DNA of 64,000 bases, taken from positions 1-64,000 of the forward strand of contig JAWKNJ010000033.1 of NCBI GenBank assembly GCA_041391765.1, read 5' to 3'. Both the position numbers and the translations under genes were made by a program. How positions within the stretch are numbered: position 1 is the stretch's first letter; every line of letters begins with the position of its first letter. The DNA comes from SHAN690 sp041391765. Lineage in GTDB: Bacteria > Bacteroidota > Bacteroidia > Flavobacteriales_G > Salibacteraceae. This document shows positions 35,401 through 42,793 of the stretch, piece after piece. Below the pieces are notes generated by a model. The model was not told the DNA's origin. It worked only from the letters and a program-made list of their open reading frames with translations, and did not search any database.

Positions 35401-35809
35401 GGAAGATGATATTGTAAACAAGACTGTATTTGAAGACCCTAGTGAATTGGAAGCAAAGCCACTTGCTGATTTGAATGCGGATTGGGTTCTGTACTTCGGC
35501 TTCAATGAATTCCTGCTATCACCTGAGAACATTGTTGAGGTAAAGAAGATTGCTAAGACTTTAAGAGAAGATGAAACGTTGGTAGTAAGAGTGGAAGGAC
35601 ATGCAGATAATGTGGGTTCAGAGGATATAAACTATCGCATGTCCGTACTCAGGATTTCAAATGTTATTTACCACTTGGAGATGAGGGGAATTGATGAAAC
35701 TAGAATGGAGGTGAAGCCGTTTGGTGAATTGATGCCCATTGCTGATAACGCCACTGAAGAGGGGAGAGCAAAGAACAGAAGGGTGGAGATTCACATTTCA
35801 AAGAAGTAG
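32498..35809 (+). CDS. OmpA-family protein with PD40 repeats and six beta modules
   Basis: About 1,103 residues from the ATG at 32498 (MRITLHILILSLLL, a clear signal peptide); an in-frame ATG at 32435 lies inside the previous gene. The N-terminal third has WD40-like PD40 blades (LPLFSPNGRLYFVRT; FSPFISADGKTLYFSSNG). The middle holds six related modules starting near 33440, 33776, 34180, 34484, 34797 and 35097, each with a form of GSKVYLTDENGNVVDSS and GNFRFKKL. The C-terminus is an OmpA peptidoglycan-binding domain (YFGFNEFLLS, VEGHADNVGSEDINYRMS, NRRVEIHI). It follows the PorP/SprF gene by four bases. A cargo / PorP / OmpA order is seen for other T9SS surface systems; here the protein may tie the complex to the cell wall (inferred). 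Confidence 0.88.
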   Translation: MRITLHILILSLLLTGSAFSQTKMVLKDVTKVSGELNSEAEESLPLFSPNGRLYFVRTLFDQNVGGAQSGQDIWYADLNGENWTAASNEIYPLNNVFNNGVVGVADSGRTLYLHGSYSSKPEYQYGLSVTHYENGKWTKPKMVRIKGFNPYSPYLNFYVNDDKGIMVLSFADRKNPKNEDIYVSFRVKKNIWSKPESLGPQINTDSAEFSPFISADGKTLYFSSNGHEGFGSFDVFSAYRLDDTWSQWSTVTNMGEKINSEHFEAYYTQHGTEGYFSSNRDSKLSDLYKAEFEVVQVEKRPEVMASDDMTKEMLFTMKGFLDIKNPGQVGMVRVLDINGNVVERVKPNSDGSFEIKSMNKFSRYSVDLDGQEKEIEDLEIFFVNADGSRVYLNEGIVAGQYPFETLDRDIKAVLMAEVNEDAENALFKFAADGDIPAGASIYLYDENGRQRETAIVNRKGEFSFKSMRNGGVYRIEAEGGTITNDTKVYFVNNSEQIEISGNILKGALFKKLSGSFQEIVEEKKPVASVEEPSKPANPLRNETGSQEMVADNTPELLEEATFGFEYGQLPPEGTRVTLVDENGNIVEESFTDADGLFRFKKLQGDKNYSIKLDEASDVNKDLSMYLVDADGLQRPLAKSVASGGNFVGSVASETVAGEGEEVYSFNYNALPPAGSKVYLTDENDNVIDSSYVDADGNFKFKKLRSDKAYMMRLADSKDASSGLDYFIVDAAGNEHAVSTSQKKGDAITALDETDAAPTISKDKFDKFTFDYANLPKDGSKVYLTDEYGNLVDSSYVDAKGNFRFKKLDPSKSYLFKVDDKDFDMDAAAMYAVSGGERRQLKKLPGSFSYDRMALIAVKDTKLDVSKFQIEYDGEIPDQAQAYLYDEETNEIIETAEIEEDGSFSFRKLNPDRKYNVKFDEEIDNSKAKYFPIEVVELVEKRKPTPLKPNESFALVPPVNERKETIQVKEDDIVNKTVFEDPSELEAKPLADLNADWVLYFGFNEFLLSPENIVEVKKIAKTLREDETLVVRVEGHADNVGSEDINYRMSVLRISNVIYHLEMRGIDETRMEVKPFGELMPIADNATEEGRAKNRRVEIHISKK

Positions 35810-35830
35810 AATCGAAATCTATAAGAATTA

Positions 35831-35857
35831 AAAAGCCGAGTAATTGCTCGGCTTTTT
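35831..35857. terminator. Bidirectional terminator between the adhesin locus and rpoD
   Basis: A six-pair GC-rich stem (GCCGAG with CTCGGC) is flanked by an A run on the left and a T run on the right. It can end transcription from both convergent genes. Confidence 0.85.
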
Positions 35858-35878
35858 GCATTTGTAAGTCTGGTTAGC

Positions 35879-36748
35879 TTAACCTAAATAAGCCTTGAGT
35901 AATTTACTTCTTGATGTATGACGAAGTCTTCGAATCGCTTTTTCCTTAATCTGGCGAACACGCTCTCTGGTTAAGTCGAACGCCTCACCGATCTCTTCTA
36001 GGGTCATCGGATGCTGTCCGGTTAATCCGAAATAAAGTCGAATTACATCTCCTTCGCGCTCAGAAAGTGTGGCAAGTGAGCGCTCAATTTCTCGTCTCAA
36101 TGACTCGTTTAATAGGCTTGATTCGGGATTGTGCTCATGCTCCCCTTCCATCAAGTCATACATGTTTCGATCTTCATCTTCCGCGCCTGGAAGTGGAGCA
36201 TCCATTGACATGTGTCTCCTATTATTCTTTAGGTTTTGAGAAACATCTTTTTCAGGAAGCTCAAGTTCTACTGCCAACTCATCAACCGTTGGCTCACGCT
36301 CGTGCTCTTGCTCCAGCTTTGCATACGCACGGTTGATTTTGTTGATGTTGCCGATCTTATTTAGTGGAAGTCGGACGATACGAGCTTGTTCAGCCAGCGC
36401 CTGAAGAATAGACTGACGAATCCACCAGACCGCATAGGAAATGAACTTGAAACCTCTGGTTTCATCGAAGCGCTGTGCAGCTTTGATCAAGCCTAAATTA
36501 CCTTCGTTAATCAGGTCAGGTAAGCTTAAACCTTGATTTTGATATTGTTTAGATACTGAAACCACAAAACGGAGATTTGCTCTGACTAATTTGGCTAAGG
36601 CCTGTTGGTCACCTTCCTTAATTCGTTTCGCTAGTTCAACTTCTTGCTCTGCTGTGATTAAGTCTTCACGACCAATTTCGGTTAAGTACTTATCGAGCGA
36701 GGCGGTTTCGCGATTCGTTATCTGTTGGGTGATTTTGAGCTGGCGCAT
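35879..36748 (-). CDS. rpoD: RNA polymerase primary sigma factor (sigma-70, RpoD/SigA)
   Basis: 289 residues, the short form of the housekeeping sigma factor typical of Bacteroidota, which lacks the long region 1.1 and the non-conserved insert of enterobacterial RpoD. Region 1.2 (SLDKYLTEIGREDLIT), region 2 with the -7/-10 recognition helix (DLINEGNLGLIKAAQRFDE; FISYAVWWIRQSI), region 3 and region 4 with the helix-turn-helix LEEIGEAFDLTRERVRQIK are all present. It is transcribed alone, between its terminator and the pnp unit. It is expected to read the TAnnTTTG promoters listed here. Confidence 0.96.
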   Translation of the reverse strand: MRQLKITQQITNRETASLDKYLTEIGREDLITAEQEVELAKRIKEGDQQALAKLVRANLRFVVSVSKQYQNQGLSLPDLINEGNLGLIKAAQRFDETRGFKFISYAVWWIRQSILQALAEQARIVRLPLNKIGNINKINRAYAKLEQEHEREPTVDELAVELELPEKDVSQNLKNNRRHMSMDAPLPGAEDEDRNMYDLMEGEHEHNPESSLLNESLRREIERSLATLSEREGDVIRLYFGLTGQHPMTLEEIGEAFDLTRERVRQIKEKAIRRLRHTSRSKLLKAYLG

Positions 36749-36796
36749 GTGTGGTTGGTTTTTCTTGCTTCCAAAGAAAAATCATGAACATGGCGA

Positions 36797-36834
36797 AAAA
36801 AGAAGGCGGTACTCAAGTTTTTGAATACCGCCTT
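36797..36834 (-). terminator. Terminator of the pnp transcript
   Basis: On the minus strand AAGGCGGTA pairs with TACCGCCTT around a 14-nt loop with further pairing (TTCAAA...CTTGA), followed by a T-rich CTTTTTT. It lies 28 bases past the pnp stop and before rpoD. Confidence 0.75.
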
Positions 36835-36861
36835 GTTGAAACGTGTTTGTATTTCAGTGTC

Positions 36862-38994
36862 TTAGGACGCTGGGCTCGCTTCTGGCTTTGGCATAAGTGC
36901 CTTGCGAGATAGACGAAGCTTTCCTGATTTTGGATCGATTTCAATCAGCTTCACTTCGATTTTGTCTCCTGTTTTCAGGACATCCTCCACTTTTTCAATG
37001 CGCTTCCAGTCTATTTCAGAGATATGAAGAAGACCTTCTTTGCCAGGAAGGATTTCAACGAATGCTCCGAAAGCGGCTAAATTTTTCACCTTTCCGGTGT
37101 ATACCTGACCAACTTCTGGTTTCGCAACGATACCTTTCACCCAAGCCATCGCCCTATCCATTCCATCTTTGTTATCGCAAGCGATTTCAACAATACCGTT
37201 CTTTTCGTCTTCGGTGATTGAAATTGTAGTGCCAGTCTCTTTCTGAATCTCCTGAATAACCTTTCCACCAGGTCCGATAACCGCTCCAATCTGATCCTTA
37301 TCGATCAAAATTGTCTCGATACGAGGAACGTGTGGTTTAAAGTCAGCGCGTGCCTCGCTCATGGTCTTCATCATCTCACCTAAGATGTGTGCACGACCAT
37401 CTTTTGCTTGGTTTAATGCTTTCTCCATGATTTCGTAAGAAAGGCCATCAACTTTGATATCCATCTGACAAGCAGTGATTCCTTTTTCAGTTCCAGTCAC
37501 TTTGAAGTCCATGTCACCCAAGTGATCTTCATCTCCAAGAATGTCACTCAAGACCGCATATTTGCCATCCTTGCCCATGATCAATCCCATCGCAATTCCG
37601 CTCACCGGACGAGTCAACTTGATACCCGCGTCATAAAGCGCAAGGGTTCCCGCGCAAACAGTCGCCATAGAAGAGGAACCGTTTGACTCAAGAATGTCAC
37701 TGACTACTCGAACAGTGTATGGGTTTGCTTCTCCGCTAGGCACCATAGGCTTCAAAGCTCGGAGCGCTAAGTTGCCATGACCAATTTCTCTTCGGCTAAC
37801 GCCACGTATTGGTCGAGCCTCACCAGTTGAGAATGGAGGGAAGTTGTAGTGAAGCAAGAACTTCTCGCTTCCTTCATGGAACGCACCATCAATTTCCTGC
37901 TGGTCAAGCTTCGTTCCGAGGGTTACAGTAGTCAATGACTGAGTTTCACCTCTTGTGAAGATTGCTGATCCATGAGTCCCTGGTAGGTAATCAACTTCGC
38001 ACCAGATAGGACGAATTTCCGTGGTTGAACGTCCGTCCAAGCGCTTTCCTTCGTTTAGGATCATATTGCGCATTGCTTCCTTTTCTACTGCGTGGAAATA
38101 TTTGTGAACCAATCCTGCTTTCTCTGCCTGTTCTTCCTCTGAAAGTGTTTCGAGGAATTCTGTTTCTAAAGCCTTGAAAGCATCTCCTCGCTCGTGCTTG
38201 GCGCTAGCTGATGTTGCAATTGTATAACACTTGTCGTAGCAATATGCCATAACTGCAGCTTCTAGTTCAGCATCGTTAACCTCGTGACTGTATTCGCGCT
38301 TGGTTGTTGCTTTTTCGATTTTGGCAGCAAGATCTAGTTGAGCCTTGCAGTGAATCTTGATTTCATTGTGAGCAACTTTGATGGCTTCAAGCATCTCAGC
38401 CTCGCTTACTTCACTCATTTCGCCTTCCACCATCATGATGTTTTCGTTGGTAGCACCAACCATGATGTCAATGTCAACTTCTCCCATCTGCTCCTTGGTA
38501 GGGTTGATAACAAACTCTCCGTTGATGCGTGCAACACGTACCTCAGAAATAGGACCGTTAAATGGAATATCTGAAACTGCCAAGGCTGCAGAAGCGGCTA
38601 AGCAGGCCAGTGCGTCCGGCTGAACTTTTTTATCAGAAGAGATGAGGTTAACTACCATCTGCGTGTCAGCGTGGTAATCATCAGGGAAAAGTGGACGCAA
38701 TGCTCGGTCAATAAGACGAGCAGTCAAGATTTCGTTGTCGGTAGGTCGCGCTTCTCGCTTGAAATAACCCCCAGGAAATTTTCCGGTTGAGGCATATTTC
38801 TCTCGGTATTCAACCGTCAATGGTAAAAAGTCAATTCCTTCTTTAGCTTCTTTGTTCGATACAACCGCTGCAAGCAACATGGTGTCGCCTTGCTTTACAA
38901 CAACAGACCCGTCTGCCTGCTTTGCTAGTTTTCCTGTTTCAATAGTGATAGTTTCACCGTTCGTTCCGGTGATGGTTTGTGTAATTCCTAACAT
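36862..38994 (-). CDS. pnp: Polyribonucleotide nucleotidyltransferase (PNPase)
   Basis: A 3'-5' phosphorolytic exoribonuclease and RNA tailing enzyme of the degradosome. About 710 residues from the ATG at 38994 (MLGITQTITGTNG); an upstream ATG at 39027 would add MPFFVSTLIVF, read through the rpsO terminator, and is unlikely. Order: first RNase PH domain (with FPGGYFKREARPTDNE), helical linker, second RNase PH domain (GTHGSAIFTRGETQ; RREIGHGNLA; VTGTEKGITACQMDIK), KH domain (IGAVIGPGGKVIQEIQKETG) and S1 domain (GQVYTGKVKNLAAFGAFVE). Length and domains are those of the family. It lies downstream of rpsO, a widely conserved order. Confidence 0.97.
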   Translation of the reverse strand: MLGITQTITGTNGETITIETGKLAKQADGSVVVKQGDTMLLAAVVSNKEAKEGIDFLPLTVEYREKYASTGKFPGGYFKREARPTDNEILTARLIDRALRPLFPDDYHADTQMVVNLISSDKKVQPDALACLAASAALAVSDIPFNGPISEVRVARINGEFVINPTKEQMGEVDIDIMVGATNENIMMVEGEMSEVSEAEMLEAIKVAHNEIKIHCKAQLDLAAKIEKATTKREYSHEVNDAELEAAVMAYCYDKCYTIATSASAKHERGDAFKALETEFLETLSEEEQAEKAGLVHKYFHAVEKEAMRNMILNEGKRLDGRSTTEIRPIWCEVDYLPGTHGSAIFTRGETQSLTTVTLGTKLDQQEIDGAFHEGSEKFLLHYNFPPFSTGEARPIRGVSRREIGHGNLALRALKPMVPSGEANPYTVRVVSDILESNGSSSMATVCAGTLALYDAGIKLTRPVSGIAMGLIMGKDGKYAVLSDILGDEDHLGDMDFKVTGTEKGITACQMDIKVDGLSYEIMEKALNQAKDGRAHILGEMMKTMSEARADFKPHVPRIETILIDKDQIGAVIGPGGKVIQEIQKETGTTISITEDEKNGIVEIACDNKDGMDRAMAWVKGIVAKPEVGQVYTGKVKNLAAFGAFVEILPGKEGLLHISEIDWKRIEKVEDVLKTGDKIEVKLIEIDPKSGKLRLSRKALMPKPEASPAS

Positions 38995-39016
38995 AAATAC
39001 GATAAGTGTAGATACG

Positions 39017-39041
39017 AAAAAAGGCAATGTATCATTGCCTT
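39017..39041 (-). terminator. Hairpin with T-run between rpsO and pnp
   Basis: On the minus strand AAGGCAAT pairs with ATTGCCTT around a short loop and is followed by TTTTTT. It may end or attenuate the rpsO transcript ahead of pnp, or act as an mRNA processing stem; the sequence does not decide between these. Confidence 0.7.
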
Positions 39042-39062
39042 CCCTCGCATCTGATTTGATGT

Positions 39063-39332
39063 TTATTTTCTCAAATTGAGCTCCTTAATGATACTCCTGT
39101 ATCGCTCAATATCCTTGTTCTTAAGGTAGTCTAGTAAGCTTCTACGCTTACCTACAAGCTTAATAAGTGCTTGTTGTGTGTTGAAATCCTTTCGGTTTTC
39201 TTTTAGGTGACCGGTCAAATGGTCAATACGGTGGCTGAACAATGCAATTTGTCCTTCAGATGAGCCAGTGTCAGTTGCTGATTTTCCGTGCTTTTTGAAA
39301 ATCTCGTGTTTCTTTTCGCTTGTCAAATACAT
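39063..39332 (-). CDS. rpsO: 30S ribosomal protein S15
   Basis: 89 residues, exactly the family length. It binds 16S rRNA early in assembly of the 30S platform. Recognisable blocks: TGSSEGQIALFSHRIDHLTGHL, which is the conserved helix region, and LVGKRRSLLDYLKNKD near the C-terminus. The protein ends with ELNLRK. It is followed by a hairpin and then pnp. A TTG-N19-TATCTTCG promoter lies upstream. Confidence 0.97.
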   Translation of the reverse strand: MYLTSEKKHEIFKKHGKSATDTGSSEGQIALFSHRIDHLTGHLKENRKDFNTQQALIKLVGKRRSLLDYLKNKDIERYRSIIKELNLRK

Positions 39333-39365
39333 GCTTTCCGCTATACGTTTCTAAAAATCGGGCTG

Positions 39366-39395
39366 CGAAGATAGTTATTTCCTACTGCCAATCAA
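39366..39395 (-). promoter_or_regulatory. Probable promoter of rpsO
   Basis: On the minus strand TTG (39393-39395) is 19 bp from TATCTTCG (39366-39373), which has one mismatch to TAnnTTTG. It sits 33 bases before the rpsO start. Confidence 0.5.
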
Positions 39396-39404
39396 TCAAT
39401 TGAA

Positions 39405-40250
39405 TCAATTTTTCAGAAGGTGCAATGTTTGGTAGATTTTTTCTTTCAAATCCTTGCGCTCAACAATGTAGTCGAGGAACCCATGTTCAAGCACAAACTC
39501 CGCAGTTTGAAAGCCTTCGGGAAGATCTTTACCGATCGTTTCCTTTACTACTCGAGGACCTGCAAAACCTATCAACGCACCGGGTTCAGCGATGTTCAAA
39601 TCGCCAAGCATCGCAAATGATGCTGTTACACCTCCGGTTGTGGGGTCAGTTAATACAGATATGTAAGGGATTTTCTTTTCAGCAAGTAAGGTCAACTTGG
39701 CACTTGTTTTTGCCATTTGCATCAACGAAAATGCGGCCTCCATCATTCGAGCTCCGCCTGACTTGCTGATCATTATGAAGGGCATGTTGTGCTCGATAGA
39801 ATGGTCAATGGCTCGACTGATTTTTTCGCCAACTACGGCTCCCATACTACCTCCAATAAAGTCAAAGTCCATACAGGCAACAACCACTTTCTTGCGGTTC
39901 ATACTTCCAGTAGCCGCGCGACATGCATCATGCAGACCTGTCTTTTTAATGGTAGAAGCTAGTCGATCTCCATACTTCTTCGTGTCTTCAAAGCCTAGCG
40001 GGTCACCACTCACGATGTGCGGATGTAACTCGGTAAAGCGATTGTTGTCAAAAAGCACTTGGAAGTACTTGTGCGAGTTGATTCGCTCATGGTATCCGCA
40101 ACTCTCACAGACCCACAATGTATGAGCATGTTCATCGGAACTAAACACATGGTTACACTTCCTACACTTATACCAAAGTCCTTCCGGAGTTTCCTTCTTC
40201 TCTTTGGTTGGGGTCCTGATCCCCTCTGTCATTCTTTTGAACCAACCCAT
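39405..40250 (-). CDS. accD: Acetyl-CoA carboxylase carboxyltransferase subunit beta
   Basis: 281 residues. It is the beta subunit of the carboxyltransferase that makes malonyl-CoA for fatty acid synthesis. A four-cysteine zinc ribbon is at C29, C32, C48 and C51 (YKCRKC and WVCESC). The crotonase-like fold follows with GGSMGAVVGEKI, ISKSGGARMMEAA, LTDPTTGGVTASFAMLGD and EPGALIGFAGPRVV, all family hallmarks. accA is not in this window, as is usual in this phylum. A perfect -7 box lies upstream. Confidence 0.97.
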   Translation of the reverse strand: MGWFKRMTEGIRTPTKEKKETPEGLWYKCRKCNHVFSSDEHAHTLWVCESCGYHERINSHKYFQVLFDNNRFTELHPHIVSGDPLGFEDTKKYGDRLASTIKKTGLHDACRAATGSMNRKKVVVACMDFDFIGGSMGAVVGEKISRAIDHSIEHNMPFIMISKSGGARMMEAAFSLMQMAKTSAKLTLLAEKKIPYISVLTDPTTGGVTASFAMLGDLNIAEPGALIGFAGPRVVKETIGKDLPEGFQTAEFVLEHGFLDYIVERKDLKEKIYQTLHLLKN

Positions 40251-40273
40251 GGGCGTTTGTTTCTCAGAGCGTG

Positions 40274-40281
40274 CAAAGCTA
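40274..40281 (-). promoter_or_regulatory. -7 box upstream of accD
   Basis: TAGCTTTG on the minus strand matches TAnnTTTG exactly, 23 bases before the accD ATG. No good TTG at 19 bp spacing. Confidence 0.5.
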
Positions 40282-40309
40282 TACCAATTTATTACAGTTG
40301 GATGGTTGA

Positions 40310-42736
40310 TTAGAAAGGATAGTCAATCGCCAGATTCAGAGTGACATTCGGGCGTTTCCAATCACTAAAATGCGGGTCGCCATTGTTTAGTCTCCATTCT
40401 TGCCTTTGCGCATTTGTTTGCGTCTTTGGCTGGAAAAATGCCCAGCGCTCGCCTTGTGGAAGGCTAGGGTCTTTTAATTGAAGTCCTAAATCCATGCGCA
40501 ACACGAAGAAGTTTAGGTTGTAGCGGATTCCAGCACCCGGAGCTACGGCAATGGCGCGCCAAAAACTTTTAAAATTGAATTCGGCACCATCACGCTGAGG
40601 GTCATATCGCAATAGCCAAATGTTTCCGAAATCACTAAACAGCGCGCCTTCCAATTGCTTGAAAAGCTTGAATCGGTATTCGGCATTGATTTCCATTTGG
40701 AATTCACCGACTTGATCGATTCCATAAATGGCGGTGTCAGCAAGGTTTCCTGGACCAAGTCCGCGCGCCCTCCATGCTCTAATTCCGTTTGATCCACCAG
40801 CAAAATAGGATCGTTCAAACGGAAGTGCGTTCAGGTTGGTCAGTGGTTTTCCAGCTCCCATAAAGAATCGGAATACTGATTTACTGCTTTCCGTAAGGAT
40901 GAAATATTGTTTGAATTCTAAGTCAGCTTTGACATACTGAGCGAAAGCTACTTTGTGAATGATATAGCTATCATCCACTTTGTTTAATCCAATAGAACCG
41001 GCACCAAGTCTTAGGAGGTTTCCGGCCATTTCGTAGCTTACCCTGTAGTAGTAGAAATTCTTATTGGGATTAGATAAGTCCTGAGTTGAATATGAATAAC
41101 TCAAGCGGCCTGCGGCAATTACGTGGTCATTATAACTATTGATCAACAAGGAATTTTTGGATGCTAGAAGCTGTCTCTGAAAGGTTGAATCTTTTTGCAG
41201 CTCAATCACCGAGACGTCCACCGGGGCAATGGTGAGCTGATCCTGCGGCCTCAATCGCATTGTCCACTGATACGTCAAGTTGATTAGGTTTCGGTCATAC
41301 TGCGGCCTTCCTTGCCTGTCCAACGCGAAACTGATATTGGTTTTGGGTTCCTTAATGCGAGGCAGGTCCCGCTTTGGATTGCGCAGCAAAAAGTCTGGAA
41401 TGGTGATTCCTACTTGTGTACCAAATTCATAGGTATTGATGGGTGTTTTGTTGATGATGGCTTCATTTTCTCCCTCCACCGTTGCATTGGTTTTTTGCCA
41501 TTCAACTCCGCCATAAATTTTCCAATCAAATTGCTCAGCCCCGTGAAATAGGTTTTTGTTTTGGTAGTTGATGCTGTTACTTAGACCTAGGTTACCTGAC
41601 CGGTTTGTTCCAACAGTTTCGAGTGTCACTGCCTGCTTTGGAGCCTTGGTGAGGTTAACGTACATGTCAAGCTGAGGAACACCTTCGTATTCTCCAACAG
41701 ACTCAAAACGGATGTCAATGAATCGATAGTTGTTCAACGCATTCAACCGATCATAAGTGTATTGGGTTTTGCTCAGGGAGTAATAATCCCATTTGTTGAG
41801 GAATAAGTTTCTAGAAATACGAGATGGCTTCACATATGGCCGTCCTGTGTAGAGGTAGATTGCGTTTCTGTAATATGAACTATCCAACTTAAGAGCAACG
41901 CTCCGAGCCTCGTAGTTTTGATTGATAATTACCCGACTGATTTTGTGTCGTTGGTGAGGCCTGATTCTGATTGTATCAAGACCATTGACTTCACCAGAAA
42001 TTCGCTGATTTCGAAAGCGTACCATGACATCGTAGTACGTCCCCTCCATGTTCGTGTCGACATCAAACAAGAGGTGAATTTTTTCGAATGAATAGTAGCC
42101 AAGGTCTTTGATTGCTTTGGTCAATCGATTTCGTTCAGAGGTAAGAAGGTCAGTGTTGTAAACTGTTCCACGTGGTAGCTTAAGCTTTGTCAACTCTACG
42201 TTTTCGGGGTTTGAAAACTCAAGCCTTAAAGAATCATCCTCAAAGGAATAACCCAACTTTCTGAGTTTGTATTCCGGGCCGGTGAAAACATAATAATGTA
42301 ATTCAGCTTCATCTTCATCAAGCATGGCATAGGCCGTGGCCTTCGCATCAAAGTGACCATGGTTTTGAAGGTAGCGCTCAATTTGCTCACGACTTTTATC
42401 CAATAAAACAGGTTCGAACAGAATGGGTGCTTCGCCCACATCTTCTTTCAAAAAGCGATTCCATTTCTTTTCCTGATTACGGCCATTGGCGTAGTTCCAG
42501 ACACCAAGGTGGAAATTAAGGATGCCAAGTATTTTTCGGTTTGGTTTCTGCTTCAATACCGAATACAAGTCATCATCGGTCACTTGGGTTTCGTTGACCT
42601 CATTTTCGTTCAGGTGCACCACATTTTTTACCACAAGGTGTTGCCCGCCTTCCACATAGCGAGTCGGTCTGCACGACTGAAACGCGATCGAAATAACAAT
42701 TGGAATAGATAACAGGCGAATGTGACTGCGGGGCAT
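40310..42736 (-). CDS. BamA/TamA-family outer membrane protein, lipoprotein type (TamL-like)
   Basis: About 808 residues from the ATG at 42736; an ATG four codons upstream (42748) is the alternative. The N-terminus has a lipoprotein-like signal ending SIAFQSC, so the mature protein would carry a lipid on cysteine, as in the TamL proteins of Bacteroidota. The next part (LKQKPNRKILGILNFHLGVW and RGTVYNTDLL) corresponds to POTRA-like periplasmic modules. The C-terminal half is an Omp85-type barrel with SYFAGGSNGIRAWRARGLGPG (the conserved loop), an ALFSDFGNIW strand, and GAGIRYNLNFFVLRMDLGL. The probable role is assembly of outer-membrane or surface proteins. A tamB gene is not adjacent. Confidence 0.88.
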   Translation of the reverse strand: MPRSHIRLLSIPIVISIAFQSCRPTRYVEGGQHLVVKNVVHLNENEVNETQVTDDDLYSVLKQKPNRKILGILNFHLGVWNYANGRNQEKKWNRFLKEDVGEAPILFEPVLLDKSREQIERYLQNHGHFDAKATAYAMLDEDEAELHYYVFTGPEYKLRKLGYSFEDDSLRLEFSNPENVELTKLKLPRGTVYNTDLLTSERNRLTKAIKDLGYYSFEKIHLLFDVDTNMEGTYYDVMVRFRNQRISGEVNGLDTIRIRPHQRHKISRVIINQNYEARSVALKLDSSYYRNAIYLYTGRPYVKPSRISRNLFLNKWDYYSLSKTQYTYDRLNALNNYRFIDIRFESVGEYEGVPQLDMYVNLTKAPKQAVTLETVGTNRSGNLGLSNSINYQNKNLFHGAEQFDWKIYGGVEWQKTNATVEGENEAIINKTPINTYEFGTQVGITIPDFLLRNPKRDLPRIKEPKTNISFALDRQGRPQYDRNLINLTYQWTMRLRPQDQLTIAPVDVSVIELQKDSTFQRQLLASKNSLLINSYNDHVIAAGRLSYSYSTQDLSNPNKNFYYYRVSYEMAGNLLRLGAGSIGLNKVDDSYIIHKVAFAQYVKADLEFKQYFILTESSKSVFRFFMGAGKPLTNLNALPFERSYFAGGSNGIRAWRARGLGPGNLADTAIYGIDQVGEFQMEINAEYRFKLFKQLEGALFSDFGNIWLLRYDPQRDGAEFNFKSFWRAIAVAPGAGIRYNLNFFVLRMDLGLQLKDPSLPQGERWAFFQPKTQTNAQRQEWRLNNGDPHFSDWKRPNVTLNLAIDYPF

Positions 42737-42749
42737 CCGTAGGCGCACT

Positions 42750-42757
42750 TATATTTG
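42750..42757 (+). promoter_or_regulatory. -7 box upstream of the SpoU methyltransferase gene
   Basis: TATATTTG is an exact match to TAnnTTTG. It overlaps the earliest possible start codon (TTG 42755), which argues that translation starts downstream, at TTG 42794, leaving a leader of about 30 bases. Confidence 0.5.
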
Positions 42758-42793
42758 ACCCCAAAGCTAAGGCAAAGCTCAGGGCTCAAAGAT

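Noticed and set aside
36803..36834. Riboswitch or leader element of rpoD
   Set aside because: The hairpin with a T run on the minus strand is at the end of the pnp transcript and fits a plain terminator.
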